In this document: piece after piece, positions 42,312 through 51,350 of the stretch
How the letters are laid out: every line of letters starts with the position of its first letter
Numbering within the stretch: position 1 is the stretch's first letter
Assembly: GCA_009773635.1 (NCBI GenBank)
Contig: WSYC01000014.1
Location: 86,735 to 150,734 of the forward strand
Direction of reading: 5' to 3'
Origin: Beijerinckiaceae bacterium
Lineage (GTDB): Bacteria; Pseudomonadota; Alphaproteobacteria; Rhizobiales; Beijerinckiaceae
Length of the DNA: 64,000 bases
The notes under the pieces: generated by a model
What the model was told of the DNA's origin: nothing
Database searches by the model: none
What the model saw: the letters and a program-made list of their open reading frames with translations, nothing else
Program-made: the position numbers and the translations under genes

Positions 42312-43343
42312 TCAGCGATTGAACGCGCGGGCAAAAAACGGCAAGGCGGCGGCAATCATGACAAAGCGCGCAACGTGGTGCGAGGTCACGTAGAGCGGGT
42401 CAAGCCCCATCGCCAGCCCCAGCATCACCATGGCTTCGAGCCCGCCGGGCGCATAAGCGACCAGCGCTTCCGCGACCGGAATGCCGACAAGCCATGCCGC
42501 TGCAAAGCCGCCGAGCGCCGCAACGCCCGTCGTGATGACAAACAGGGAGACGCCCGGCAGGATGAGCGAGCGGATTACCGCCCATTTCAGCCCGGAAAAG
42601 CGCGATCCGGCGTAAACCCCCACCAGCAGCATGGCGATATTCGCAAGAAGCTGCGGCGGATTGCCCGCGACGGCCCCCGTGATGTGCAACAGCCCCGCCG
42701 CTGCGACACCGCCGAGCAGAAACGGCGCGAGGACGCCCATCCGCTGGAAGAGCAGCGCCACGATCAGCGCCGCGAGCATCACCGCCGCGAACGGACCGGC
42801 GGCCAGGGTCGAAATCGCCGGGGGTGGCATCTGATGGACCGCAATCAGAACCGTGCTGGGCAGAAGCGCCACCAGCACGAACATGCGGAAGGATTGCACG
42901 GCGACAACACGCATCATATCGCCGCCAATCTCCGCCACACTGGCAATAACCGCAGAGAGCGCGCCCGGCACTGCCGCGAACAGCGCGCTCTGACGATCCC
43001 ACGCGAACAGCCGCAACAGCACGAAACGCCCGGCAACGACGATCAGCGCTGTTGTTACGGCGAGAATGGCAAGCGAAGCCGGATAGCGGGCCACCGCCTG
43101 CAGCATCTCCGGGGTGATCGCGCTGCCGGTGACAGCCCCGGCCAGCAGCATTGCGAGATCGCGCAAGGAATCGGGGACATGCGGCCGGACGCCGGCAACA
43201 AGCAGCACCACAACGCCGATCAGCCCGCCCGAGAGCCATGGCGCCGGCAACGCCAGCACCCAGAACATCAGGCCTCCGGCGAGCCCAGCCGCCAGAGTGG
43301 CGCCGACATGCCAGAGAACCGGGCGATCCTGTTCGCCGCTCAA
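42312..43343 (-). CDS. AbrB-family membrane protein (ammonia-monooxygenase-like, PF05145 type)
   Basis: Integral membrane protein of about 343 residues with a duplicated set of hydrophobic segments. Signature text is PAPWLSGGLIGVV, LLAGAVTGSAITPEML, SALFAAVPGALSAVIA in the first half and YAPGGLEAMVMLGLAMGLDP in the second. The name AbrB is historical; it is unrelated to the DNA-binding AbrB, and a transport role is suspected. The start is taken at TTG 43343, overlapping the aminotransferase stop (TTGA). It gives the normal family length, and no ATG or GTG gives a complete first segment without running deep into the neighbour. The start is uncertain. Confidence 0.82.
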   Translation of the reverse strand: MSGEQDRPVLWHVGATLAAGLAGGLMFWVLALPAPWLSGGLIGVVVLLVAGVRPHVPDSLRDLAMLLAGAVTGSAITPEMLQAVARYPASLAILAVTTALIVVAGRFVLLRLFAWDRQSALFAAVPGALSAVIASVAEIGGDMMRVVAVQSFRMFVLVALLPSTVLIAVHQMPPPAISTLAAGPFAAVMLAALIVALLFQRMGVLAPFLLGGVAAAGLLHITGAVAGNPPQLLANIAMLLVGVYAGSRFSGLKWAVIRSLILPGVSLFVITTGVAALGGFAAAWLVGIPVAEALVAYAPGGLEAMVMLGLAMGLDPLYVTSHHVARFVMIAAALPFFARAFNR

Positions 43344-44542
43344 AGCGCGCCGACCGCCAGCGAAAGGCGGCGCGCCGCCTCGACGATATCCTCGGTTTTT
43401 CGCAAGTAGCACAGCCGGAGATAGCCTTGCCCGCCCGCGCCGAAGGCGGTGCCCGGCGCGAGCCCGACATTGGCCTCATCGACGAGCTGGAAGGCGAGCT
43501 TGCGCGTATCCTTGATGCCTTCGACGCCAAAGAAGAGATAGAACGCGCCCGGTGGGGTCGCGAACCGGAACCGCGGCTCGCGCGCAAAAGCTTCGATCAG
43601 CACATCACGGTTGCGGCGCGCCTGCTCGACCTGCCAGGTGATAAAATCGCCGCCGCCTTCAAGCGCGGCAATGGCCGCACGCTGCGTGAACACCGCCGTT
43701 CCCGAGCTCGAATACTGCACGAGATTGACGACGGTCGGGCCGAGCGCCGCCGGAGCTTCGAGCCAGCCGATGCGCCAGCCGGTCATCGCCCAGTTCTTGG
43801 AAAAAGTCTGGACGAACATCACCTTGTCATCCGGCGTCATCACGTCGCGGAACGAGGGTGCGCGGAAGCCGTCGTAATAGAAGCGACCGTAGATCTCGTC
43901 GGCGATAATCCAGAGTCCGTGCCGGCGCGCGAGATCGAGCAGCGCGCGCACCTCGTCGAGCGTCGCGGTCCAGCCGGTCGGATTGGCCGGCGAGTTGATC
44001 GCCAGCGCGCGCGTTCTCGGGGTGATCGCTTTTGCGACATCCTCGATATCCAGCGTCCAGCCGCGATTGCCGAAGCGCATCGCGACTTCGCGCGGGGTTG
44101 CACCGGAAACCGCGAGCGCGCCGACAAAATTCGGCCAGGCTGGCGAGGGCACGATGACCTCATCGCCCGGCCCGGCAGTCATCGTCACCGCGAGCTGAAG
44201 CGCGTGCATGCCACCGCTGGTGACGAAAATGCGCTCGGCCTCGACCGGCTTGCGGTAGAGGTCAGACAGATACGCCGCAATCGCCGCGCGCAGCGGCGGA
44301 ATGCCGCCCTGATAGGTGTAGAAGGTCTCGCCTTCAGCCAGCGACCGGCTCGCAGCCTCGGCAATGAAGGCCGGTGTCGGCAGATCGCCCTCGCCAACCC
44401 AAAGCGGCAGCAGACCAGGCTTGTTACGCCCGTAATCAAAGACCTCGACGATCCCGCTCGCGGGAGCATCCAGGGCATTCTGCCGGATGGGAAACGGGTT
44501 TGGCATAGGGGATGGATTTTGGGCAGGTGACTGGTTTTTCAT
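43340..44542 (-). CDS. Class I/II PLP-dependent aminotransferase
   Basis: Fold-type I transaminase, 400 residues. The PLP lysine is in TFSKNWAMTGWRIGW. NSPANPTGW, ADEIYGRFYYDG and the Arg of LRLCYLRK (carboxylate binding) are also present. It resembles aspartate/alanine-type enzymes of the family; the precise amino donor is not clear. An ATG at 44506 is a second possible start, with the extra N-terminal residues being low-complexity. It precedes and overlaps the AbrB-family gene. Confidence 0.88.
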   Translation of the reverse strand: MKNQSPAQNPSPMPNPFPIRQNALDAPASGIVEVFDYGRNKPGLLPLWVGEGDLPTPAFIAEAASRSLAEGETFYTYQGGIPPLRAAIAAYLSDLYRKPVEAERIFVTSGGMHALQLAVTMTAGPGDEVIVPSPAWPNFVGALAVSGATPREVAMRFGNRGWTLDIEDVAKAITPRTRALAINSPANPTGWTATLDEVRALLDLARRHGLWIIADEIYGRFYYDGFRAPSFRDVMTPDDKVMFVQTFSKNWAMTGWRIGWLEAPAALGPTVVNLVQYSSSGTAVFTQRAAIAALEGGGDFITWQVEQARRNRDVLIEAFAREPRFRFATPPGAFYLFFGVEGIKDTRKLAFQLVDEANVGLAPGTAFGAGGQGYLRLCYLRKTEDIVEAARRLSLAVGAL

Positions 44543-44610
44543 GCACCCGCTTATGCGTCAATCGCCGGGAGGCTTCAACTCCCCGCCCGGAAAACTCCGG
44601 CGATCCCACG

Positions 44611-44638
44611 AAAAAAGGCCGCAGCTTGCGCCGCGGCC
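44611..44638 (-). terminator. Rho-independent terminator of mscL
   Basis: On the minus strand GGCCGC pairs with GCGGCC across the loop GGCGCAAGCT and is followed by TTTTTT (44616-44611). It lies about 40 bases after the mscL stop (44680). Confidence 0.85.
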
Positions 44639-44679
44639 CGATCTTGTCCGATGGACCGGCTCGATCCGTCGCGGCAAGG

Positions 44680-45096
44680 TTACTTCTTCTTCAGGAGATC
44701 GCGGATCTCGGTGAGAAGCACTTCCTGCGCCGGCGGTGCTGCGGGCGCGGCAGGGGCTTCCGCCTCGGCCTTCTTGAGCTTGTTCATGGCCCGCACAACC
44801 ATGAACAGCACGAAGGCGATGATCGCGAAGTTGATGGAAACGGTGATGAACTTGCCATAACCGAGGACCGCGCCCTGCTTGGCAGCATCGGCAAGGTTGG
44901 TTGCCGTCACCGTCTTGGCGAGGGCAATGAAGTAGTTGTCGAAGTTCAGCCCGCCGAAGATGGCGCCGATGAGCGGCATCATGATGTCGCCCACCATCGA
45001 GTCGACGATCTTGCCGAAAGCCGCGCCGATGATCACACCGATCGCGAGATCGACGACATTGCCCTTGAGAGCAAAATCCTTGAATTCTTTCAACAT
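44680..45096 (-). CDS. mscL: Large-conductance mechanosensitive channel MscL
   Basis: Inner-membrane emergency valve opened by membrane tension during hypo-osmotic shock. The 138-residue protein starts [31 protein letters not shown] (N-terminal helix plus TM1 pore region, written here in part), has the loop with [11 protein letters not shown]2 [19 protein letters not shown] and the charged C-terminal bundle [22 protein letters not shown] lies upstream of the ATG. It is a single-gene unit with its own terminator. Confidence 0.97.
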   Translation of the reverse strand: MLKEFKDFALKGNVVDLAIGVIIGAAFGKIVDSMVGDIMMPLIGAIFGGLNFDNYFIALAKTVTATNLADAAKQGAVLGYGKFITVSINFAIIAFVLFMVVRAMNKLKKAEAEAPAAPAAPPAQEVLLTEIRDLLKKK

Positions 45097-45252
45097 TTTT
45101 ATTGGCCCTTCCCTGCCTGATTCCTGCGGCCAGTGTGCTGGAAGTGCCGGGACCGCGCCGGCGAGGGGGCTGGGTCGCGGATTTGGACGCCAATTTCACG
45201 AATTCCCCGCAGCTAATATAGGTCGAAAGTTCAAGTTGCCGCAAGCACATGG

Positions 45253-45268
45253 TTAAGAAAGCGTTAAC
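45253..45268. promoter_or_regulatory. Perfect CtrA-type box in the gap between mscL and the hybrid kinase
   Basis: TTAA-GAAAGCG-TTAAC fits the full CtrA consensus TTAA-N7-TTAAC without mismatch. Its right half overlaps the perfect palindrome AGCGTTAACGCT (45260-45271). It lies 157 bases before mscL's start and 169 before the kinase start. The rest of the 340-base gap 45097-45436 holds no gene; it has an AT-rich AATATAGG patch near 45216 and otherwise nothing I can name. Confidence 0.6.
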
Positions 45269-45436
45269 GCTGTTTCCGGGTTCCCGCTCGGGCACCCTTC
45301 CGTTGTCCGCTGGGCGCGGTGCCAACAAGGGTGAATATCTTGCAAGGTTCAACGGTGTTACGAGGTTCACCTTGCCCTGCCTGTCGAGGCGTGAAAAGCT
45401 TCGGATGTTCCTTCGTCCGTCTCAAAAGGATGCCTG

Positions 45437-48400
45437 ATGCTCGCTGGCTGGGTCGCGCTTGTTGCGGCGATGCTCTATCTGCTCGCGCTGTTCGCGATCG
45501 CCCATTACGGCGATACGAAGGGGCGCTTTCTGCTGCAGGGCAAGTTCAGGCCAACGATCTACGCGTTGACGCTGGCCGTCTACTGCACGTCCTGGACCTT
45601 CCTCGGCTCGGTCGGGCTGGCCTCGCGCGCCGGGCTCGATTTCCTCCCGATCTATCTCGGCCCGCTGATCGGTATCCTGCTCGGCCTGCCGCTGATCGCA
45701 CGGATCACGCATATCGCGAAAACCCAGCGCATCACCTCCGTGGCCGATTTCATCGGCGCGCGCTACGGCAAGAGCGGCAAGGTTGCCGCCATCGTCGCCA
45801 TCATCGCCGCTGTCGGCACCGTGCCCTATATCGCCCTGCAACTGAAGGCGATTTCCGCCGCGCTGGAAATCATCGCCTTCCGCGAACTCGGCTATGTGCC
45901 CGGCCTGTCGGGCATTGCCACCATCGGCGATATCTCGCTGCTCGTGACGGTCGTTCTGGCGGCCTTCTCGATCGCCTTCGGCACGCGCCACATCGATGCA
46001 ACCGAACACCAGAATGGCCTGATGCTGGCTGTTGCTGCGGAATCGCTGGTCAAGCTCCTGGCCTTTCTCGCGGTCGGCATCTTCGTCGCCTTCTTCATGT
46101 TCGACGGGTTCGGTGACCTCTTCACCAAGGCCCGCGAGCTGCCGGCGGCGACGAAAATGCTCTCGACCGCGCCCGACCCCTGGGTCTGGACCACGACGAC
46201 GCTGCTCGCCGCCTGCGCGATCTTTCTGCTCCCGCGGCAGTTCCACGTCATGGTGGTCGAGAACCGCGATGTGCGGGATTTACGGCAGGTGGCCTGGCAT
46301 TTCCCGGCCTATCTCGTGGCAATCAACATCTTCGTGGTGCCGATCGCGCTCGCCGGGCTGATCATCTTCCCCGGCGCGGGTGTTGACCGGGATTTCATGG
46401 TGCTGTCGCTGCCGCTGCAGGCCAATGCCGGCCTGATCGCGCTCATCGCCTTCATCGGCGCGCTCTCGGCGGCGACCGCGATGGTCATTGTCGAATCCGT
46501 CGCCTGCGGCATCATGATCTCGAACGATCTGGTCATGCCGCTCCTGCTGCGCCGGACGAAGCTGCGGCCCAAGGCGGTGATCGGCGATCAGGAGCCGATT
46601 TCGGCAGCCAGCAGCGATATGGTCGATACCGTGCTGACGATCCGCCGTGTGGCGGTGGTGGTCATCCTGTTTCTCGGCTTTGCCTATTACCGGACATCGG
46701 AAAAGGCGGCGCTGGCCTCGATCGGGCTGTTGTCCTTTGCCGCGATCGCACAGCTTGTGCCGGCCTTCTTTCTGGGCCTTTTCTGGCAGCGCGCCAACGC
46801 GCAGGGCGCCCTTGCCGGGCTCATCCTGGGCTTTCTGAGCTGGCTCTATCTCTTGTTTCTGCCGACGCTCGCGGGCACCAACCAGTTCATTGCACGGCTT
46901 ATGCAGGACGGCCCGTTCGGGCTCACATTCCTCGCGCCGTCGCACATCATGAGCGCGGATGTGCCGACGCTGGTGCAGGGGGTTGCGATCTCGCTGGCGC
47001 TGAACGCCGGGGCGCTGATCCTCATCTCGCTGTTGCGTGAACCGACGCCGATCGAGCGCTTGCAGGCCAGCCTCTTCACCGGCCCGGAAGCCAGCGCTGC
47101 CAGCCCCGGGTTCAAGCTGTGGCGCAGCTCCGTCAGCGTTGATGATCTCCACAACACCGTCGCGCGCTATCTCGGTGACGAGCGGACCGAACGCGCCTTC
47201 AAGGCGTTTGAACGCGAGCGCGGCGACCAGTTCATTGCCGGACAGGAAGCGGATGCGCATACGATCCGCTTTTCGGAGCAACTGCTGGCCTCGGCGATCG
47301 GCGCGGCATCGTCCCGCCTCGTGCTGTCGCTGATGCTGCGCCGGCGCAACGTCTCGACCGAGGCCGCGCTGAAGCTGCTCGATGATGCCTCCGCCGCGAT
47401 CCAGTATTCGCGCACGCTGCTGCAACACGGGCTCGACCACACCCGGCAGGGTGTCACCGTGTTCGATCAGGAATTGCGGCTGATGTGCTGGAACCGGGCG
47501 TTCCAGGATCTGTTCGATCTGCCGCCGGATCTCGTGCGTTTCGGCGTCGGACTGGACGAGATCGTCAGCTACAACGCGCGCCGGGGCATGTATGGCAAGG
47601 CAACGGCGGCGGATGTCATCGCACTGCGCATCGCCTCGCTGGTGCAGGAAACCGAACCGCAACGGCTGCGCCTCCTCCCCTCCGGCCGCGTGATCGAAAT
47701 CCGCTCGAACCACCTGCCTGATGGTGGCCTTGTGACGACCTACGCCGACATCACCGACGCCGTGAAGGCCGAAAAAGCGCTGGAAGCTGCGAACGCGACC
47801 CTCGAACGCCGCGTCCGCACCCGCACTGACGAATTGACCCAGGCGAACAAGCTCCTTGCCCGCGCCAAAATCGATGCGGAAGAGGCCAATGCCTCGAAGA
47901 CGCGGTTTCTTGCCGCCGCGAGCCACGACATCATCCAGCCGCTCAATGCGGCGCGCCTTTATTCGACAGCCCTGTCGGAAGTGCTGGTCGATACGCCCAA
48001 CGCCGAACTCGCCGATAACGTCGAATCCTCCCTCAATGCCGTCGAGGAAATCCTCTCCGCGCTGCTCGAGATCTCGCGCCTCGATACCGGCAAGCTCCAG
48101 ACCGATATCAGCCATTTCGCCATTCGTGAATTGCTCAACCAGCTCCAGATCGAATTCGGACCGGTTGCCCGGGCCAAGGGTGTCAAGCTGACATTCGTGC
48201 CCTCGTCGCTCGTTGTCACCAGCGACCGGCGGCTCTTGCGCCGGCTCCTGCAGAACCTGATCTCGAACGCGATCAAATACACCGTGAAGGGCCGCGTTCT
48301 CGTCGGTGTCCAGCGCCGGGGCGAGAGTGTTTCGATCGTGATCGCCGATACCGGAATCGGCATTCCCGTCACCAAACACAAGGCAATCTTCAAGGAGTTC

Positions 48401-49006
48401 CAGCGCCTCGAACAGGGTGCCAGGATCGAGCGTGGGCTGGGCCTCGGCCTGTCGATCGTCGAGCGGATCGTCAAGGTGCTGGGACTGGGGCTCGCGCTCG
48501 ATTCCAAGCCGGGCCGTGGCACGACCTTCCGCCTCGCGGTGCCGCGCGCCCCCCTCGCCGCGACCGGCGCCAAACCGGCGCGCGAAGAGGATGCGGGCCC
48601 GGTCTCGCATTCGCCGCTCAACGGGTTGTGTGTCGCGGTCATCGACAATGAGCCGACGATCCTTCATGGCATGAGCCGGATGCTCGGTGGCTGGGGCTGC
48701 AAGGTTACCGTCGGCCTCGATGCCGAATCGATTTTCAAACAGCTCAGGATCGAGAAAGCCCAACCCGCTATCGTGCTCGTCGACTACCAGCTCGACGATA
48801 CCAACGGGCTCGACACGATCAAGAAGCTGCGCTGGCATTTCGCGCCGGATCTGCCCGCCGTGCTGATCACGGCAGACCGCTCCCCGGAAGTGCGGGAGCG
48901 GGCGGCTTCGGAGAACGTCGAGATGCTCAACAAGCCGATCCGCCCGCCGGCGCTGCGGGCGCTGCTGTCACAGCTCAGCCTGCGCACAATGCCTGCCGCC
49001 GGGTGA
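45437..49006 (+). CDS. Hybrid histidine kinase with sodium:solute symporter N-terminus, PAS and receiver domains
   Basis: A 1189-residue CbrA-like sensor. Residues about 1-500 form a 12-13 segment SSS symporter domain (TSWTFLGSVGLASRAGLDFLP). A linker follows, then a PAS-7-type domain (about 655-775; VTVFDQELRLMCWNRAF, SYNARRGMYG) and a coiled coil (LERRVRTRTDELTQANK). The kinase has phospho-acceptor H830 in ASHDIIQPLNAARL, N-box LISNAIKYT, G-boxes ADTGIGIP and GLGLGLSIVERI. The C-terminal receiver (about 1075-1185) has D1116 in VLVDYQLDD. All catalytic positions are present. No response regulator is adjacent. The symporter part probably couples sensing to solute passage, but the solute is unknown. 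Confidence 0.92.
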   Translation: MLAGWVALVAAMLYLLALFAIAHYGDTKGRFLLQGKFRPTIYALTLAVYCTSWTFLGSVGLASRAGLDFLPIYLGPLIGILLGLPLIARITHIAKTQRITSVADFIGARYGKSGKVAAIVAIIAAVGTVPYIALQLKAISAALEIIAFRELGYVPGLSGIATIGDISLLVTVVLAAFSIAFGTRHIDATEHQNGLMLAVAAESLVKLLAFLAVGIFVAFFMFDGFGDLFTKARELPAATKMLSTAPDPWVWTTTTLLAACAIFLLPRQFHVMVVENRDVRDLRQVAWHFPAYLVAINIFVVPIALAGLIIFPGAGVDRDFMVLSLPLQANAGLIALIAFIGALSAATAMVIVESVACGIMISNDLVMPLLLRRTKLRPKAVIGDQEPISAASSDMVDTVLTIRRVAVVVILFLGFAYYRTSEKAALASIGLLSFAAIAQLVPAFFLGLFWQRANAQGALAGLILGFLSWLYLLFLPTLAGTNQFIARLMQDGPFGLTFLAPSHIMSADVPTLVQGVAISLALNAGALILISLLREPTPIERLQASLFTGPEASAASPGFKLWRSSVSVDDLHNTVARYLGDERTERAFKAFERERGDQFIAGQEADAHTIRFSEQLLASAIGAASSRLVLSLMLRRRNVSTEAALKLLDDASAAIQYSRTLLQHGLDHTRQGVTVFDQELRLMCWNRAFQDLFDLPPDLVRFGVGLDEIVSYNARRGMYGKATAADVIALRIASLVQETEPQRLRLLPSGRVIEIRSNHLPDGGLVTTYADITDAVKAEKALEAANATLERRVRTRTDELTQANKLLARAKIDAEEANASKTRFLAAASHDIIQPLNAARLYSTALSEVLVDTPNAELADNVESSLNAVEEILSALLEISRLDTGKLQTDISHFAIRELLNQLQIEFGPVARAKGVKLTFVPSSLVVTSDRRLLRRLLQNLISNAIKYTVKGRVLVGVQRRGESVSIVIADTGIGIPVTKHKAIFKEFQRLEQGARIERGLGLGLSIVERIVKVLGLGLALDSKPGRGTTFRLAVPRAPLAATGAKPAREEDAGPVSHSPLNGLCVAVIDNEPTILHGMSRMLGGWGCKVTVGLDAESIFKQLRIEKAQPAIVLVDYQLDDTNGLDTIKKLRWHFAPDLPAVLITADRSPEVRERAASENVEMLNKPIRPPALRALLSQLSLRTMPAAG

Positions 49007-49103
49007 TCGGGCGCAAAACCGGTTGCACCGATTGTGGATCATCCGCGCCTGGGTTTTTCGGCTGATCGGGTGCAAAACCGGTTTCCACTTTTGCTGATCA
49101 TCC
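49005..49103. repeat. Two copies of an AAAACCGGTT-type intergenic repeat
   Basis: GATCGGG-GCAAAACCGGTT followed by GGATCATCC occurs at about 49005-49044 and again, as GATCGGGTGCAAAACCGGTT with TGATCATCC, at 49063-49103. This is a common Hyphomicrobiales intergenic unit. The first copy overlaps the kinase stop; the pair fills the gap before the DUF2946 gene. Confidence 0.7.
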
Positions 49104-49116
49104 GCTAAGGAGCCTT

Positions 49117-49482
49117 ATGCGGATTTTTTTGCCCCGCCGCGCCCTCCTGAGGGAGGTGATCGTTCCGCTGCTCTGCGCGCTAATGGCGCTCTGGGGCATC
49201 GCGCAGGCGCGCACGCAGGCAAGCTTCGTCGCTGATCCCGCGCATCTCACCCATCTGGCGCTCTGCACGACCACACCGTCTTCGGGAACGGACGACGCCC
49301 CCGAACACGATTGCGGAGCCTGCTGCCTGCCGGGAGCCGGCGGCCTGACTGGGTTGCCGCAGGCGCACCCTGCGTCGCAGCCGCGTCTTCTCGCAACACT
49401 TCTGCCGCATGGGCACGACACCGCAGCCCACCCGCGGGCCACCGTTCTTCCCTGGTCGAGGGGACCGCCCGGCCTGGCCTGA
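49117..49482 (+). CDS. DUF2946-like small protein of the copper operon
   Basis: 121 residues with an N-terminal membrane/signal segment (VIVPLLCALMALWGIAQA). A periplasmic part carries DCGACCLPG and several histidines (LPHGHDTAAH), and the C-terminus ends RGPPGLA, a DUF2946-type tail. The Cys/His content and position before PCuAC and SCO genes suggest periplasmic copper handling; no activity is established for the family. AAGGAG precedes the ATG by four bases. The next gene starts 36 bases downstream. Confidence 0.75.
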   Translation: MRIFLPRRALLREVIVPLLCALMALWGIAQARTQASFVADPAHLTHLALCTTTPSSGTDDAPEHDCGACCLPGAGGLTGLPQAHPASQPRLLATLLPHGHDTAAHPRATVLPWSRGPPGLA

Positions 49483-49518
49483 GCCACGCCGTTTTCCCCC
49501 AAATCCAAGGAATATCCC

Positions 49519-50028
49519 ATGACCAAAACGTCGCTTCTGCGCGCCCTCGCGGCCGCCAGCCTTCTCGCCCTCGCCGCCCCCGCTGCTGCCCATGACTTCA
49601 AGGTCGGCGACCTCAAGATCGACCACCCCTGGGCGCGGGCAACGCCCGGCGGCGCCAAGGTCGGCGGCGGCTTCATGAAGATCACCAACACCGGCACCCA
49701 GCCCGATCGGCTGATCGGCGGTTCGGCCGAGATTTCGGCCATATTCGAGGTTCACGAAATGAAGATGGAGGGCAATGTCATGAAAATGCGCGCCCTCGAA
49801 AAGGGTCTTGAAATCAAGCCCGGCCAGATCGTCGAACTCAAGCCCGGCGGCTATCACGTGATGTTCATCGACCTCAGGAACCCCTTGAAGGAGGGTGACA
49901 CTGTCAAGGGCCACCTCGTGTTCGAAAAAGCCGGCAAGGTCGATGTCGAATACAAGATCGAGTCGCGCGCCTCGACCGGCGGCACCGGCCATGATGCCCA
50001 CAGCGGCCACGGAACCAAGGCACCATGA
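49519..50028 (+). CDS. Periplasmic copper chaperone PCu(A)C
   Basis: Delivers Cu(I) toward the CuA site of cytochrome c oxidase or to SCO. The 169-residue protein has a Sec signal (LLALAAPAAAHDF). The copper ligands of the H(M)-x10-M-x21-H-x-M pattern lie in EVHEMKMEGNVMKM and GGYHVMFIDL. HPWARATPGGAKVGGGFM is the family opening. A His-rich tail (GHDAHSGHG) may add metal capacity. The stop overlaps the SCO start (ATGA). Confidence 0.93.
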   Translation: MTKTSLLRALAAASLLALAAPAAAHDFKVGDLKIDHPWARATPGGAKVGGGFMKITNTGTQPDRLIGGSAEISAIFEVHEMKMEGNVMKMRALEKGLEIKPGQIVELKPGGYHVMFIDLRNPLKEGDTVKGHLVFEKAGKVDVEYKIESRASTGGTGHDAHSGHGTKAP

Positions 50029-50621
50029 ACGCGCTCAAGCTCATCCGGCTGGTGGTCTGGGCCAGCATCGCGGTGCTCACCGCGGCGCTCGGTTTTCTGC
50101 TGCTCGCACCACCGAAGGATACGGGAACGGGGGTCGCCGCAGTCGGCGGCCCCTTCCGCCTCGCCGCTGCCGATGGCAGTGTTGTCGACAGCGGGATGCT
50201 GATGGGCAAGCCCTTTGCGCTCTTTTTCGGCTTCACGCATTGCCCGGACGTCTGCCCGACATCAATGCTCGAGATTACCAATGATCTCGTTGCCCTCGGC
50301 GACAAGGCACGTGATTTCCGGGTTTATTTCGTGACCGTCGATCCGGCGCGGGATGACGCGAAACTGCTGAAGGACTACACCGGCTCGTTCGATCCGCGCA
50401 TCATCGGTCTCATCCCCAAGGATGAAGCCGAGCTGGCCGCGATCGCGAAATCCTACCGGGCAATCTATCGCAAGGTCGAGACGCCATCGGGCTACACGAT
50501 GGACCATACGGCATCGATCTACCTGATGGACGCGAAGGGTGCGTTTTTCGGCACGCTCGACAGCAAGGAAACGCCGGCCATCCGGCAATCCAAGCTCAGG
50601 CGGCTCATCGACAAACGCTGA
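50025..50621 (+). CDS. SCO1/SenC-family copper-transfer protein
   Basis: Thioredoxin-fold protein, membrane-anchored by an N-terminal segment (about 7-28), that loads copper into or reduces the CuA site of cytochrome c oxidase. Of 198 residues, the copper ligands are C73 and C77 (CPDVC) and H161 (TMDHTASIYL). TVDPARDD is also typical. Its four-base overlap with the PCuAC gene supports a shared copper-delivery task. It ends the three-gene operon. Confidence 0.93.
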   Translation: MNALKLIRLVVWASIAVLTAALGFLLLAPPKDTGTGVAAVGGPFRLAAADGSVVDSGMLMGKPFALFFGFTHCPDVCPTSMLEITNDLVALGDKARDFRVYFVTVDPARDDAKLLKDYTGSFDPRIIGLIPKDEAELAAIAKSYRAIYRKVETPSGYTMDHTASIYLMDAKGAFFGTLDSKETPAIRQSKLRRLIDKR

Positions 50622-50638
50622 CGCAGGTTCGGCCCGCC

Positions 50639-51268
50639 TCAGGCATCCCCGTCCGGTCGATAGGCCGGGCGGCCCGAGGTCAGCGCATGATCGAGCAGTT
50701 CCAGACGGTCCTGCCCCCAGAAGATCTCGCCGTCGAGCACGTAGCTCGGCGCGCCGAAAACACCGGTTTCGAGCGCCCAGCCCCGGTTGGCCGCATAGAG
50801 ACCGACGACTTCCTGGCTCTTTGCAGTCTCGATCACCTTGCTGGCATCGCTCCCGGTAACCTCTAACAGCTGAGCCAACTCGCCCTCATCCGCGAGGTTG
50901 CGCTCCTCCACCCAGATCGCGCGGTGCGCAGCGCGAAGATAGGCCTCCGGCGCTTGCCCGAGTTCCACCAACGCGAGCGTAATCCGATCCGCGAGCGCGG
51001 CGTCGAACGGGAAGCACTTCGGCCTGAGCACCAGCGGCAGGTTGCGCCGGGCACGCCAGCGCTGCAGCTCCACAAAGCGATACGCCTGCCGGGTCGGTGG
51101 CCGCTTGGCGAGCGGCAACCCGCCAGTCTCATTGAAAACCTCGATCAGCATCACCGGGCGATAGCGGATCGTGACGCCATGCGCCTTGGCAATCGCGTGG
51201 AATCGGTCGAAGCCGAGGTAGGCCCAGGGGCTCATCAGCGTGAAGAGATAATCAATGGTGCGCGGCAT
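50639..51268 (-). CDS. DsbA-fold isomerase, 2-hydroxychromene-2-carboxylate isomerase / GST-kappa-like
   Basis: 209 residues with DYLFTLMSPWAYLGFDRF at the N-terminus (the catalytic serine region of HCCA isomerases) and the C-terminal GVFGAPSYVLDGEIFWGQDRLELLDHAL typical of the group. Relatives use glutathione to isomerise aromatic-ring breakdown products, but many serve unknown roles. The start at 51268 is chosen for AAAGGA upstream. It is convergent with the SCO gene and has no aromatic-degradation neighbours, so the classical naphthalene role is doubtful. Confidence 0.85.
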   Translation of the reverse strand: MPRTIDYLFTLMSPWAYLGFDRFHAIAKAHGVTIRYRPVMLIEVFNETGGLPLAKRPPTRQAYRFVELQRWRARRNLPLVLRPKCFPFDAALADRITLALVELGQAPEAYLRAAHRAIWVEERNLADEGELAQLLEVTGSDASKVIETAKSQEVVGLYAANRGWALETGVFGAPSYVLDGEIFWGQDRLELLDHALTSGRPAYRPDGDA

Positions 51269-51350
51269 GCGATGTCCTTTAAGGGCGATGCCGCATTTGA
51301 ACGTGCCGACGCGCAATACGCAATGTTTGCATGATCACAAAGCGGCGATA

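Noticed and set aside
46280..48838. An 852-codon minus-strand reading opposite the hybrid kinase
   Set aside because: It is a shadow frame; the kinase H, N and G boxes and receiver on the plus strand are decisive.
50639..51268. Naphthalene or aromatic degradation enzyme
   Set aside because: The fold fits HCCA isomerase, but no ring-cleavage or dioxygenase genes are near.
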